A DNA stretch of 64,000 nucleotides, from the NCBI RefSeq assembly GCF_902141855.1, contig NZ_CABFVH010000002.1, positions 1-64,000 of the forward strand, in the 5' to 3' direction. The notes beneath the pieces were generated by a model that was not told the DNA's origin, made no database searches, and saw only the letters and a program-made list of their open reading frames with translations. The DNA is from Methylobacterium dankookense. Its GTDB lineage: Bacteria > Pseudomonadota > Alphaproteobacteria > Rhizobiales > Beijerinckiaceae. Below, one piece after another: positions 8,469 to 18,437 of the stretch. The position numbers and the translations under genes were made by a program. Within the stretch, counting starts at the first letter, position 1, and every line of letters starts with the position of its first letter.

Positions 8469-10037
8469 TCACTCCGCGGCGAAGAGCTGCCAGCCCGTTT
8501 CCCCCTCTGCCGCCGCGTCCGGCGCGGCCGGGGCCTCGGCCTTCGGATCGCCCGGCGCCGTCTCGCAGGAGAGGCCCGGCAGGGCGATGACCCGGTTGCC
8601 GCGGAAATCCGTGCGGCAGACCACGGCGCCCCGGCTCTCCATGTAGCCGAGGAGCCGGCGGGCGCGGCCCGGCGACCGGCTACCGATGGCCTTGGCGAGG
8701 GCCGCGTCGCCCGGGCAGGCCTCGCCGGCGAGCGCCGCACGGGCGAGGAGCAGGAACACGCCCTGCACCTCTTCGGGCATGGTGGCTGCGATCTGCTGAG
8801 CCTCCGACCAGCTCTCGCCCCCCGCCCCGGCTTCGGGCGCCGTCTCGATCCCGGCCCGGGCGACGCTCAGCGCCCGGCGGAAGGCCGGCAGGCCGAAGCT
8901 CTCGCCGTCGAGGCCGCGCATCCGGCAGCGCACGAGGAAGTCCTGGTAGATCACCGCCACCGGCTGGCGCCCGGCATCGGCATCCGCCACGAGACCCTGC
9001 AGCACCGTCTCGCAGCCGGCCCGGTTCTCGGCCGGATCGAGGGCGGGCGCCGCAGAGGCCGGCTCCGGGCGGTGGGCGGCGAGCTCGCGCAGCAGATCGG
9101 CCGGCGTCACGCGCGGGGTCGAGGCGGGGCGACTGCGCGGCGGCAGCACGAAGCCGTCCTCGGCGGCAGGGGCCAGAATTCGGGCCCGAAGGTCGTCGTC
9201 GGCGGCCTGCGGCAGCGGGATCAGGCCCGGCGTCACCGCGCGCGAGCCGGTGGTCACGGTGCCGATCCGCAGCGCGAGCGGCCGGCGGCTCAGCGCCGGC
9301 CCGAGCGCCACGAACTCGCCGCGGCCGAGATCGCGGAAGCGCTCGGCGCCGCGCCGGTCGAGGCCGAGCAGGTCGGCGGCGCGCGCCATGTCGATGTCGA
9401 GGAAGGTGCGGCCCATCAGGAAGTTGGTGGCCTCGGCCGCCACGTTCTTGGCGAGCTTGGCGAGCCGCTGCGTCGCGATCACGCCGGCGAGGCCCCGCTT
9501 GCGCCCGCGACACATCAGGTTCGTCATGGCGCCGAGCGAGATCTTGCGCGCCTCGTCGGAGACGTCCCCGGCCGCGGCGGGTGCGAAGACCTGCGCCTCG
9601 TCCACCACGACGAGGCAGGGATACCAGTGCGCCCGCTCGGCCTCGAACAGGCCGCCGAGGAAGGCGGCGGCGGCGCGCATCTGCGCCTCCATGTCGAGGC
9701 TCTCGAGGTTGAGCACCACCGAGACGCGGTGCGCCCTCACCCGGGCGGCGATGGCCTGGAGATCCGTATCACCATGGGCGCCGTCGACCACGAGATGGCC
9801 GTGCGCCTCGCTCAAGGTGACGAAGTCGCCCTCGGGGTCGATCACCACCTGCTGCACCAGGGCGCCGCTCTGCTCCAGGAGACGGCGCAGCAAGTGCGAC
9901 TTGCCGGAGCCGGAATTGCCCTGGACGAGCAGACGGGTGGCGAGCAACTCCTCCAGGTCGAGCCCGACCGGCCTGCCCTGCCCGGGGCCGTCGAGGCCCA
10001 CGCCCATCTCGATCGTGCCGTCGCTGCCGAGCGCCAT
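8469..10037 (-). CDS. HerA/DUF87-like ATPase
   Basis: A 522-residue ATPase. Walker A is GNSGSGKS at about residues 40-47, Walker B is CLVVVDEAQVFAP, and a conserved region reads ATQRLAKLAKNVAAEATNFL, as in HerA-type helicase/translocases. The C-terminal ~80 residues (KAIGSRSPGRARRLLGYMES) look like a small helical, possibly DNA-binding module. The ATG at 10037 precedes the beta-rich start MALGSDGTIEMGV; the frame extends 28 codons upstream but that part is low complexity. No nurA partner is nearby. A role in DNA translocation is inference. Confidence 0.78.
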   Translation of the reverse strand: MALGSDGTIEMGVGLDGPGQGRPVGLDLEELLATRLLVQGNSGSGKSHLLRRLLEQSGALVQQVVIDPEGDFVTLSEAHGHLVVDGAHGDTDLQAIAARVRAHRVSVVLNLESLDMEAQMRAAAAFLGGLFEAERAHWYPCLVVVDEAQVFAPAAAGDVSDEARKISLGAMTNLMCRGRKRGLAGVIATQRLAKLAKNVAAEATNFLMGRTFLDIDMARAADLLGLDRRGAERFRDLGRGEFVALGPALSRRPLALRIGTVTTGSRAVTPGLIPLPQAADDDLRARILAPAAEDGFVLPPRSRPASTPRVTPADLLRELAAHRPEPASAAPALDPAENRAGCETVLQGLVADADAGRQPVAVIYQDFLVRCRMRGLDGESFGLPAFRRALSVARAGIETAPEAGAGGESWSEAQQIAATMPEEVQGVFLLLARAALAGEACPGDAALAKAIGSRSPGRARRLLGYMESRGAVVCRTDFRGNRVIALPGLSCETAPGDPKAEAPAAPDAAAEGETGWQLFAAE

Positions 10038-10178
10038 CGCTGGTCCGGTTGCCGCCTCAAGGAACGCCCTGGCTAACACGGGCGGCCGGGCACGGGTGCC
10101 GCCGCGGCGCCACCCGTCCACAGGGTTCGGGGGGGCGGAGCGCTCCTCGGCGAACCGGCATCCGGCTCGGGAGCGGGC

Positions 10179-10541
10179 CTATTTCGGCTTCATCAGCTCC
10201 CAGCCGATCTTGGTCTCGCCGACGAAGCCCCAGATGCTCTTGTAGCCGCCCGCATCGTCGTCCACGAGCAGCGCGGTGCCGGCGGTGCCGTCGCTGGTGA
10301 AGCTCACGGCCATGATGCGGGCGTCGCCGATGCCGTGGCCGGTATACTTGTCGCCGTTGATGTTCCAGGCGAGCTTGAAGGTGTCCTTGCTGGTCTGGGT
10401 GATCACCACGGTGCCCGCATAGTCGGTGCCGGCCTCGCCGTTATTGCCCTTGACGGCATAGGTGCCGGCCCCGCCCGCCAGCGTCGGCAGGCTGAAGCCG
10501 AGGCCGAGGCCGACCAGGGCCAGCCGAAGGAACATCTTCAT
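10179..10541 (-). CDS. Small secreted beta-rich protein
   Basis: A 120-residue protein with an N-terminal signal peptide (MKMFLRLALVGLGLGFSL, cleavage probably after TLAGG). The mature part has repeating Gly/Thr/Val segments such as GTVVITQTSKDTFKLAW and GDKYTGHGIGD, which suggest a small beta sandwich or barrel. It resembles short alphaproteobacterial exported proteins of unknown function, sometimes labelled fibronectin-binding without firm evidence. It is divergent from the peptidase gene at 10690. Confidence 0.75.
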   Translation of the reverse strand: MKMFLRLALVGLGLGFSLPTLAGGAGTYAVKGNNGEAGTDYAGTVVITQTSKDTFKLAWNINGDKYTGHGIGDARIMAVSFTSDGTAGTALLVDDDAGGYKSIWGFVGETKIGWELMKPK

Positions 10542-10689
10542 CGTCGCGAACCCCCTGCCCGGCCGGTTCGGGCGGATCTCGTTCCGGCACCGGGAGGGTC
10601 GCAGGCCGCTCCACCACCGACAACGACCAGGCGTCCGGCGGAGTTGATCGAGCGTTCGCTTCCCACAGCTTCCGTGGCATGCTCGCGCC

Positions 10690-11718
10690 ATGACGAGTCG
10701 CATCACCGACATCCCGGGGATCCGCGTCGGCCACGCCACGGACCTGCACGTCGCGAGCGGCGTGACGGCCCTGATCTTCGACCGGCCCGTCACCGCCGCG
10801 GTCGATGTGCGCGGCGGTGGGCCGGGCACCCGGGAGACCGACCTGCTCGATCCCGAGCGCACGGTGGAAGGGATCGACGCGCTCGTCCTCTCGGGCGGCT
10901 CCGCCTACGGGCTCGACGCGGCCGCGGGCGTCGTCGCCTGGCTCGCGGAGAACGGGCGGGGCTTTCCCGTCGGCGGCATGCGGGTGCCGATCGTGCCCGG
11001 CGCGATCCTGTTCGACCTGCTCAACGGCGGCGACAAGGATTGGGGCCGCTTTCCCCAGTACCGCGACCTCGGCTACGCCGCGGCACAGGAAGCCGCCCGC
11101 GACTTCGCGCTCGGCTCTGTCGGCGCCGGCACGGGCGCGCGGACCGGCAACCTCAAGGGCGGCGTGGGCTCGGCTTCGTCGGCCGTCGCCGGGACCGGCC
11201 TCACGGTCGGTGCGCTCGCCGCGGTGAACGCCTTCGGCCGCGTCACGGTCGGCGACGGGCCGCATTTCTGGGCGGCGCCGTTCGAGCAGGGAACCGAGTT
11301 CGGCGGCTTCGGCTGGCCGGCCCGCATGCCGGCGGACGCCCTCGCCTTTCCGGCCCGCGGGCTCCCGGGGGCCGCGACCACGCTCGCCGTGGTGGCGACC
11401 GATGCCCGTCTCACCAAGGCTCAGGCGAAGCGTCTCGCCGCCACCGCCCAGGTCGGCCTCGCCCGCTCGATCCAGCCGGTGCACACCCCGCTCGACGGCG
11501 ACGTGGTCTTCGCCGTCGCGACCGGCGCGGTTCCGCTCGGCGACCCCGTCGTCGACCTCGCCCGCCTCGGCGATGCCGCGGCGCATGTGCTCGCCCGCGC
11601 CGTCGCAGTCGGCGTCCACGCCGCGTCGAGCCTGCCGGGAACAAGGCCGGCGGCCCCCGATTCAATCGCGGGCCTGCCGCCGGCCTGGCGCGAGCGGTTC
11701 GGAACAGCCGGCGATTGA
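10690..11718 (+). CDS. P1 family peptidase (DmpA/NylC-like)
   Basis: A 342-residue Ntn-type hydrolase of family S58/P1 (L-aminopeptidase DmpA, 6-aminohexanoate oligomer hydrolase). Members self-cleave to alpha and beta subunits. Recognisable blocks are ITDIPGIRVGHATD at the N-terminus, VLSGGSAYGLDAAAGV, the glycine-rich GNLKGGVGSAS, and VGALAAVNAFG, where the new N-terminus usually forms. No signal peptide, so probably cytoplasmic. The natural substrate is unknown. Start ATG at 10690. Confidence 0.87.
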   Translation: MTSRITDIPGIRVGHATDLHVASGVTALIFDRPVTAAVDVRGGGPGTRETDLLDPERTVEGIDALVLSGGSAYGLDAAAGVVAWLAENGRGFPVGGMRVPIVPGAILFDLLNGGDKDWGRFPQYRDLGYAAAQEAARDFALGSVGAGTGARTGNLKGGVGSASSAVAGTGLTVGALAAVNAFGRVTVGDGPHFWAAPFEQGTEFGGFGWPARMPADALAFPARGLPGAATTLAVVATDARLTKAQAKRLAATAQVGLARSIQPVHTPLDGDVVFAVATGAVPLGDPVVDLARLGDAAAHVLARAVAVGVHAASSLPGTRPAAPDSIAGLPPAWRERFGTAGD

Positions 11719-11935
11719 TCTCTGCCGTGAATCACCCTTCGACCTTGGTCCAATGCTGGTTCGACTTAGACGCATGAACTGCGACACTTAACCCGGTTTG
11801 TATTGTGCTCAATCTAAATGGCGCCCCGGCGGGCGCTTGCGGCGGGTGCGCCGGCGAGGCATGACACTGGGAAAAGCCCGTCGCATGCGCGGATGGACCG
11901 TGCCGACGATCGGGCGCAGTCAGGGATGAAGCGTT

Positions 11936-13885
11936 ATGGACGAGAAGGTCGTCGCAGTGCAGGACGCGTGGCGCCAGGGCGCTCACGTTGACGACGCCAA
12001 GTACCAGGAGATGTACAAGGCGTCCGTCTCGAATCCGGATGCTTTCTGGGCCGAGCACGGCAAGCGCATCGACTGGATGACGCCGTTCTCCAAGGTCAAG
12101 AATACCAGCTTCGCCCCGGGCAACGTCTCGATCAAGTGGTACGAGGACGGCAAGACCAACGTCGCCTACAACTGCATCGACCGTCATCTCGAGCGCCGCG
12201 GCGACCAGACCGCGATCATCTGGGAAGGCGACGACCCGAACGAGTCCAAGCATATCAGCTACAAGGAGCTGCATGCTCAGGTCTGTCGCATGGCGAACGT
12301 CCTGCGCAACCGCGGCGTGGGCAAGGGCGACCGGGTCATCCTCTACCTGCCGATGATCCCCGAGGCCGCCTACGCCATGCTGGCCTGCGCCCGGCTCGGC
12401 GCCATCCACGCCATCGTCTTCGGCGGCTTCTCGCCCGACTCCCTCGCCCAGCGCATCGAGGGCTGCGGCGCCAAGCTGGTGATCACGGCCGACGAGGGCC
12501 TGCGCGGCGGGCGCAAGGTGCCGCTCAAGGCGAATGTCGATGCCGCCATCGGCCGGCTCGGCAAGGACGCGGTCGACCACGTCGTCGTGGTGCGCCGCAC
12601 CGGCGGCCAGGTCGCGATGGAGCCCGGCCGCGACGTCTATTACGACGAGGCCGCCGATCAGGTGACCGACGAGTGCCCCGCCGAGGCGGTGGAGGCCGAG
12701 CACCCGCTCTTCATCCTCTACACCTCGGGCTCGACCGGCCAGCCCAAGGGCGTCGTCCACACGACGGGCGGCTACCTCGTCTACGCCTCGATGACCCACG
12801 AATACGTCTTCGATTACCGCGAGGGCGAGGTCTACTGGTGCACGGCGGATGTCGGCTGGGTCACCGGCCACAGCTACATCGTCTACGGGCCGCTCGCCAA
12901 CGGCGCGACCACGCTGATGTTCGAGGGCATCCCGACCTATCCGTCCAATTCCCGCTTCTGGGATGTGGTGGACAAGCACAAGGTCAACATCTTCTACACT
13001 GCGCCGACCGCGATCCGCTCGCTCATGGGCGGCGGCGAGGGCCCCGTGAAGAAGACCTCGCGCGCCTCACTCCGCGTGCTCGGCTCGGTCGGCGAGCCGA
13101 TCAATCCGGAAGCCTGGGAATGGTACTACCGCGTCGTCGGCGACTCGCGCTGCGCCATCGTCGATACGTGGTGGCAGACCGAGACCGGCGGCATCCTGAT
13201 CACCCCCCTGCCCGGCGCCACCGCGCTGAAGCCCGGCTCGGCCACGCGCCCCTTCTTCGGCGTGCAGCCGGTGATGGTCGATGCCGAGGGCAAGGAACTG
13301 GACGGCCCCTGCGAGGGCAACCTCTGCATCAAGGATTCCTGGCCCGGCCAGATGCGCACGGTCTACGGCGACCACGAGCGCTTCGAGCAGACCTATTTCT
13401 CGACCTACAAGAACCTGTACTTCACCGGTGACGGCGCCCGCCGCGATGCGGACGGCTATTACTGGATCACCGGCCGCGTCGACGACGTGATCAACGTCTC
13501 CGGCCACCGCATGGGCACGGCCGAGGTCGAGTCCTCCCTCGTCGCCCATCCGAAGGTCGCGGAGGCCGCCGTGGTGGGGTATCCGCACAACCTCAAGGGC
13601 CAGGGCATCTACGCCTACGTCACCCTCAACGAGGGCGAGGAGGGCGACGACGCGCTGCGCAAGGAGCTCGTCGGCTGGGTCCGCAAGGATATCGGCCCGA
13701 TCGCCTCGCCGGACCTGATCCAGTTCGCGCCGGGCCTGCCCAAGACCCGCTCGGGCAAGATCATGCGTCGCATCCTGCGCAAGATCGCCGAGGATGATTT
13801 CTCCTCGCTCGGCGACACCTCGACCCTGGCCGATCCGGCCGTCGTCGACGACCTGATCGAGCACCGCCAGAACCGGCCGCATTGA
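11936..13885 (+). CDS. acs: Acetyl-CoA synthetase
   Basis: AMP-forming acetate:CoA ligase, cytoplasmic. It has the adenylation P-loop [10 protein letters not shown] at 263-272, the WWQTETGG motif, and the C-terminal A10 lysine K608 in TRSGKIMRR. That lysine is the acetylation control site in many bacteria. Length (649 aa) matches Acs. It is followed, after a terminator-like hairpin and a 373-bp gap, by a DUF485 protein and the acetate symporter, the same gene content as E. coli acs-yjcH-actP but here apparently in separate transcripts. Confidence 0.97.
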   Translation: MDEKVVAVQDAWRQGAHVDDAKYQEMYKASVSNPDAFWAEHGKRIDWMTPFSKVKNTSFAPGNVSIKWYEDGKTNVAYNCIDRHLERRGDQTAIIWEGDDPNESKHISYKELHAQVCRMANVLRNRGVGKGDRVILYLPMIPEAAYAMLACARLGAIHAIVFGGFSPDSLAQRIEGCGAKLVITADEGLRGGRKVPLKANVDAAIGRLGKDAVDHVVVVRRTGGQVAMEPGRDVYYDEAADQVTDECPAEAVEAEHPLFILYTSGSTGQPKGVVHTTGGYLVYASMTHEYVFDYREGEVYWCTADVGWVTGHSYIVYGPLANGATTLMFEGIPTYPSNSRFWDVVDKHKVNIFYTAPTAIRSLMGGGEGPVKKTSRASLRVLGSVGEPINPEAWEWYYRVVGDSRCAIVDTWWQTETGGILITPLPGATALKPGSATRPFFGVQPVMVDAEGKELDGPCEGNLCIKDSWPGQMRTVYGDHERFEQTYFSTYKNLYFTGDGARRDADGYYWITGRVDDVINVSGHRMGTAEVESSLVAHPKVAEAAVVGYPHNLKGQGIYAYVTLNEGEEGDDALRKELVGWVRKDIGPIASPDLIQFAPGLPKTRSGKIMRRILRKIAEDDFSSLGDTSTLADPAVVDDLIEHRQNRPH

Positions 13886-14258
13886 GCGGCCGGTTCTTCG
13901 GAACCCTGAAGCCGAAAGGCCTGATACAGTTGACCCGGCTCCGGAGATGATCCGGAGCCGGCGATCTGTGTTTGTTCCAAAGGTTCTCCGAAATAGAGGA
14001 GGCCGCTCCCTATGGCGTGAGACTGGAACGATTCTGTAATTCTCGCGCTGACGTGATTATCGCTTTTGCGTGAGCCGCGGCAGAACAGCCTCGCGAAGTC
14101 TGCGGAGCTGGCTCGACCTGGATCGGCCGCTCCCCGCCCGCTGGAATGGGCAGACGGGTGCCGGTGCGGTGCCCGCGCCGAACTGCCGAAGAAGAAGAAC
14201 GATCCAAGTCATCGACCGGAGGGCCGCGTCGTTGCGCGTCCTCGTGGAGGAACGTCCC
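13886..14258. other. acs to DUF485-actP intergenic region
   Basis: 373 bp without a convincing gene. It holds the acs terminator hairpin (13935-13961) and then an unusually AT-rich patch around 14020-14070 for this genome, a plausible place for the promoter of the DUF485-actP operon. An open frame running into the DUF485 gene from 14070 is low complexity and not counted as coding. Confidence 0.5.
13935..13961 (+). terminator. Terminator hairpin after acs
   Basis: A perfect 11-bp stem (CCGGCTCCGGA with its complement) around a 5-base loop begins 49 bp after the acs stop. The following bases are only moderately T-rich (CGATCTGTGTTTGTT), so this is a weak-tailed intrinsic terminator or 3' stabilising hairpin. 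Confidence 0.65.
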
Positions 14259-14636
14259 ATGAGTAGAGGTACTACGCTCGGCACCGCCGAGACGCACCCT
14301 GCGCCCGCTGCTCCGCGTCCCGCTCGGGCCGAAGCCGGCTCGTCCATCGAACGCATCGCCCACAGCCCCCAGTTCCGGCAGCTCGTCGCCGAGCGCACCC
14401 GCTTCGGCTGGATCCTCACCGGGCTGATGCTGGTGGTCTATTTCGGCTTCATCGGCCTCATCGCCTTCGACAAGGCGCTGCTCGCCGTGAAGGTCGGCAC
14501 CACGAGTTCCCTCGGCCTCGTCCTCGGCGTCGGCGTGATCCTGTTCGCCTTCATCCTCACCGGAATCTACGTCGCTCGCGCCAATACCCGTTACGACGCG
14601 CTGAGCGCCGAGCTGAAGCGGAGCCTCGGCCAATGA
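14259..14636 (+). CDS. DUF485 membrane protein (YjcH-like)
   Basis: A 125-residue protein with a soluble N-terminal stretch and two transmembrane helices ([19 protein letters not shown] and [19 protein letters not shown]). This is the layout of DUF485/YjcH proteins that accompany the acetate symporter ActP. The ATG at 14259 has a clear ribosome site (GTGGAGGAAC) 6-15 bases upstream; the open frame extends further back but lacks such support. The stop overlaps the actP start by 4 bases (ATGA). Its precise role is unknown; association with ActP is inferred from the conserved pairing. Confidence 0.9.
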   Translation: MSRGTTLGTAETHPAPAAPRPARAEAGSSIERIAHSPQFRQLVAERTRFGWILTGLMLVVYFGFIGLIAFDKALLAVKVGTTSSLGLVLGVGVILFAFILTGIYVARANTRYDALSAELKRSLGQ

Positions 14637-16312
14637 TCCGCCCGTTCCTCCTCCTCGCCGCCCTTCTCGCGGCCGGTCCGGCTCTCGCCGCCGGCCCCGA
14701 TCTCGGTGCCGTTCAGCAGCAGGCCACGAACTGGCCGGCCATCGGCATGTTCCTGTTCTTCGTCCTCTTCACCCTCGGCATCACCTACAAGGCGGCCATG
14801 GGCTCGAAGTCCGCGGCCGACTTCTACGCCGCGGGCGGCGGCATCTCGGCCGGCACCAACTCGCTGGCGATCGCCGGCGACTACATGTCGGCGGCCTCCT
14901 TCCTCGGCATTTCGGGCCTCGTCTACACCTCGGGCTTCGACGGGCTGATCTACTCGACGGGCTTCCTCGTCGGCTGGCCGATCGTGCTGTTCCTGATCGC
15001 CGAGCGCCTGCGCAACCTCGGCAAGTTCACCTTCGCCGATGTGGCGAGCTTCCGCCTCGACCAGACCTCGATCCGCATTATCTCGGCGGTCGGCACGCTC
15101 GTCGTGGTGGCCTTCTACCTGATCGCGCAGATGGTGGGGGCCGGCAAGCTGATCCAGCTCCTGTTCGGCCTGCCCTATCTCTACGCCGTGGTGCTCGTCG
15201 GCATCCTGATGATCGTCTACGTCGCCTTCGGCGGCATGAAAGCGACGACCTGGGTGCAGGTGATCAAGGCCTGCCTGCTGCTCGGCGGCGCCACCTTCAT
15301 GGCCGGCGCCGTGCTCTACCGCTACGGCTTCAATCCGGAGACCCTGTTCGCGAAGGCCGTCGAGGTCCATCCGAAGGGCGACGCCATCATGGCGCCGGGC
15401 GGCCTCGTCTCGAACCCGATCGAGGCGATCTCGCTCGGCGTCGGGTTGATGTTCGGCACGGCGGGCCTGCCGCACATCCTGATGCGCTTCTTCACGGTCT
15501 CGGATGCCCAGGCCGCGCGCAAATCCGTGTTCTACGCCACCGGCCTGATCGGCTATTTCTACATTCTCACCTTCATCATCGGCTTCGGCGGCATCGCCCT
15601 GCTGATGGCCGATCCGGACTACTTCAAGCTCGGCGCGGGTGGCACCTTCGATAAGCTGAAGGACATGATCGGCGGCACCAACATGGTCGCCGTGAACCTC
15701 GCCAACGCGGTGGCCGGGCCGTACTTCCTCGGCTTCATCTCGGCGGTGGCCTTCGCGACCATCCTCGCGGTGGTGGCTGGCCTGACGCTCGCGGGCGCCT
15801 CGGCGGTCAGCCACGACCTCTACGCCCAGGTTATCGCCCGCGGGCGGACCACCGAGGCCGCCGAGGTTCGCCTCTCGAAACTCTCCGCGGTGGCGATCGG
15901 CATCGTGGCGATCGCGCTCGGTTACATCTTCGAGAACCAGAACGTCGCCTTCATGGTGGGTCTCGCCTTCTCCGTGGCGGCGTCCTGCAACTTCCCGGTG
16001 CTGGCCATGTCGATCCTGTGGCGCGGGACCACCACCTGGGGCGCGCTCGCGGGCGGCCTCGTCGGCCTCCTGGCGGCGGTCGTCATGGTGGTTCTGTCCA
16101 AGGCCGTGTGGGTGACGACGCTGGGCAACTCTGCGGCGATCTTCCCCTACGACAACCCGGCCCTGTTCTCGATGCCGCTGGCCTTCGCGACGATCTGGGT
16201 CGTCTCGCTCCTCGACCGCACGCGGCGGGCGGCCCGCGAGCGCGCCGCGTTCGAGGCGCAGTACGTGCGCTCGGAGACCGGCATCGGCGCGTCCGTCGCC
16301 CACGCGCACTGA
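14633..16312 (+). CDS. actP: Cation/acetate symporter ActP
   Basis: Sodium:solute symporter family (SSS) carrier, 559 residues, for acetate and related short carboxylates. After a hydrophobic leader ([17 protein letters not shown]) there are about 13 membrane segments, including the [21 protein letters not shown] region and [14 protein letters not shown], diagnostic of ActP. It is translationally coupled to the DUF485 gene and ends in a strong terminator at 16338. With acs nearby it forms an acetate uptake and activation module. Confidence 0.95.
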   Translation: MIRPFLLLAALLAAGPALAAGPDLGAVQQQATNWPAIGMFLFFVLFTLGITYKAAMGSKSAADFYAAGGGISAGTNSLAIAGDYMSAASFLGISGLVYTSGFDGLIYSTGFLVGWPIVLFLIAERLRNLGKFTFADVASFRLDQTSIRIISAVGTLVVVAFYLIAQMVGAGKLIQLLFGLPYLYAVVLVGILMIVYVAFGGMKATTWVQVIKACLLLGGATFMAGAVLYRYGFNPETLFAKAVEVHPKGDAIMAPGGLVSNPIEAISLGVGLMFGTAGLPHILMRFFTVSDAQAARKSVFYATGLIGYFYILTFIIGFGGIALLMADPDYFKLGAGGTFDKLKDMIGGTNMVAVNLANAVAGPYFLGFISAVAFATILAVVAGLTLAGASAVSHDLYAQVIARGRTTEAAEVRLSKLSAVAIGIVAIALGYIFENQNVAFMVGLAFSVAASCNFPVLAMSILWRGTTTWGALAGGLVGLLAAVVMVVLSKAVWVTTLGNSAAIFPYDNPALFSMPLAFATIWVVSLLDRTRRAARERAAFEAQYVRSETGIGASVAHAH

Positions 16313-16337
16313 CGCTTCATCGGTACGGATCGCCGAA

Positions 16338-16370
16338 GGGCGCGAGCTCCCACGAGCCCGCGCCCTTTCT
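16338..16370 (+). terminator. Intrinsic terminator after actP
   Basis: A GGGCGCGAGCTC arm pairs with GAGCCCGCGCCC (11 of 12 positions) around a CCAC loop, followed by TTTCT. It starts 26 bp after the actP stop and closes the DUF485-actP transcript. Confidence 0.8.
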
Positions 16371-16563
16371 CATGCGTGGGATCCGCCGCGGCAAAGCAAC
16401 GATCCCGATGACAGAGGCCAAATCTCTGTAAATCGCGGCGTTTTACCTATTGGGCCGCATTGGGGCATGCGGTAACGATTTCGTGCGTGCCTGCGCCCGC
16501 GCGGCGCCGCGAAAATGGGACCCTAGAACGGGCCCTCAAGAACAATTTGGAGGATCGAGAGAA

Positions 16564-18300
16564 ATGGCTGTGGCAACCGCAGTACCGCGGTCGGGCGAGG
16601 CGGTCAGGCCGATGACCGCTGGTGAGAAGAAGGTCATCCTGGCCTCCTCACTGGGCACCGTCTTCGAGTGGTACGACTTCTATCTCTACGGATCGCTCGC
16701 GGCGATCATCGGCGCGCAGTTCTTCTCGGCCTATCCTGAGGCAACGCGCAACATCTTCGCCCTGCTCGCCTTCGCGGCGGGCTTCCTGGTGCGCCCCTTC
16801 GGCGCCCTGGTCTTCGGCCGGCTCGGCGACATGGTCGGCCGCAAGTACACCTTCCTCGTCACCATCCTGATCATGGGCATCTCGACCTTCGCGGTCGGCC
16901 TGCTGCCCTCCTACACGACGCTGAACGCCTACGGCATCGGCTGGGTCGCGCCGGCGACGCTGCTGATCCTGCGCATGCTTCAGGGCCTGGCGCTCGGCGG
17001 CGAGTATGGCGGCGCCGCGGTCTACGTGGCCGAGCACGCCCCCGCGGGCCGGCGCGGCTTCTACACCGCCTTCATCCAGACGACGGCGACGCTCGGCCTC
17101 CTGCTCTCGCTGATCATCATCCTGTCGACGCAAGGCTACGTGAACAGCGCCTACCCGGCGACCACGGTCACCAACGCGGATGGCACCACCACCACGCTCA
17201 CGGCCTTCCAGGTCTGGGGCTGGCGCATCCCGTTCCTCGTCTCGGTGGCGCTGCTCGCCATCTCGGTCTGGATCCGTCTGCAGATGCAGGAGAGCCCAGC
17301 CTTCAAGAAGATGAAGGAAGAGGGCACCCACTCCAAGGCGCCGCTCTCCGAGGCCTTCGGCCAGTGGAAGAACGCCAAGTGGGCGCTTCTGGCGCTGCTT
17401 GGCCTCACTGCCGGTCAGGCGGTGGTCTGGTACACCGGCCAGTTCTACGCGCTGTTCTTCCTGCAGAGCATCCTGAAGGTCGATCAGTTCACGGCCAACG
17501 TCCTGATCGCCTGGTCGCTGATCCTCGGCACGGCGGGCTTCCTGATCTTCGGCAGCCTCTCGGACCGGATCGGCCGCAAGCCGATCATCCTCGGCGGCTG
17601 CCTGATCGCGGCGCTCACCTACTTCCCGCTGTTCAACATGCTCACCGCCAACGCCAACCCGGCTCTGCACGCAGCCCAGGCCAGCGTGCCGGTGGTGGTG
17701 AAGACGAACACGGACGACTGCTCGTTCCAGTTCAATCCGGTCGGCACGGCCAAGTTCACGAAGGAGTGCGACATCGCCAAGGCGCTGCTCGCCCGCTCCG
17801 CCGTGAGCTACCGCACCGAGAACCTGCCGGCGGGCTCGCCCACCGTGGTGAGCGTCAACGGCAAGGACTTCGCGGTCGCCGACCCGACCTTCGCCAAGGC
17901 GGTCCCCGCCGCGCTCACCGAGGCGGGCTATCCCTCCGCCACGGCGAACCCGACCGTGGTCAAGGCCAACAACCCGGTCGATATCTTCACGGGCCAGAAG
18001 CTCGCGGTGATCGGCATCCTGACGATCCTCGTCGTCTACGTGACGATGGTCTACGGCCCGATCGCGGCGGCGCTGGTGGAGCTGTTCCCGACCCGGATCC
18101 GCTACACCTCGATGTCGCTGCCCTACCATATCGGCAACGGCTGGTTCGGCGGCCTGCTGCCGGCGACCTCCTTCGCGATGGTGGCCCAGACCGGCGATAT
18201 CTATTACGGCCTCTGGTACCCGATCGTGATCGCGCTCTTCACCTTCGTGGTGGGCCTGATCTTCATCCCCGAGACCAAGGACCGGGACATCCTGGCCTGA
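16564..18300 (+). CDS. MHS-family MFS carrier with large loop
   Basis: Metabolite:H+ symporter of the major facilitator superfamily, 578 residues. The family hallmark GTVFEWYDFYLYGSLA follows a ~30-residue cytoplasmic N-terminus, and GRLGDMVGRKYTFL is the loop 2-3 motif. Unlike ordinary MHS carriers (~430 aa) it carries a ~115-residue polar insertion (about 362-476) between membrane segments in the second half. This insertion has two cysteines, C386 and C402. The ATG at 16564 follows a ribosome site (TTGGAGGATC). It lies downstream of actP, so a carboxylate substrate is plausible but not shown. Confidence 0.85.
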   Translation: MAVATAVPRSGEAVRPMTAGEKKVILASSLGTVFEWYDFYLYGSLAAIIGAQFFSAYPEATRNIFALLAFAAGFLVRPFGALVFGRLGDMVGRKYTFLVTILIMGISTFAVGLLPSYTTLNAYGIGWVAPATLLILRMLQGLALGGEYGGAAVYVAEHAPAGRRGFYTAFIQTTATLGLLLSLIIILSTQGYVNSAYPATTVTNADGTTTTLTAFQVWGWRIPFLVSVALLAISVWIRLQMQESPAFKKMKEEGTHSKAPLSEAFGQWKNAKWALLALLGLTAGQAVVWYTGQFYALFFLQSILKVDQFTANVLIAWSLILGTAGFLIFGSLSDRIGRKPIILGGCLIAALTYFPLFNMLTANANPALHAAQASVPVVVKTNTDDCSFQFNPVGTAKFTKECDIAKALLARSAVSYRTENLPAGSPTVVSVNGKDFAVADPTFAKAVPAALTEAGYPSATANPTVVKANNPVDIFTGQKLAVIGILTILVVYVTMVYGPIAAALVELFPTRIRYTSMSLPYHIGNGWFGGLLPATSFAMVAQTGDIYYGLWYPIVIALFTFVVGLIFIPETKDRDILA

Positions 18301-18348
18301 TCGAAGACGCCCGGCGCTCGCGCGCCGGGCTCACGATGTCGAAGAGCG

Positions 18349-18385
18349 AAGGGGCGGCCCCGCCGGGACCGCCCCTTTCGTTTTT
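18349..18385 (+). terminator. Terminator between MHS carrier and purH
   Basis: The stem AAGGGGCGG / CCGCCCCTT is followed by TTCGTTTTT, a classic intrinsic terminator on the plus strand. It lies in the convergent gap with purH. A second GC hairpin just upstream (about 18310-18329) has no T-run. Confidence 0.85.
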
Positions 18386-18437
18386 GCGCTGTGCAGGAAG
18401 CCGGAGTGCGCTCCGCTGAAGATTGTGGGCGCCGCCC

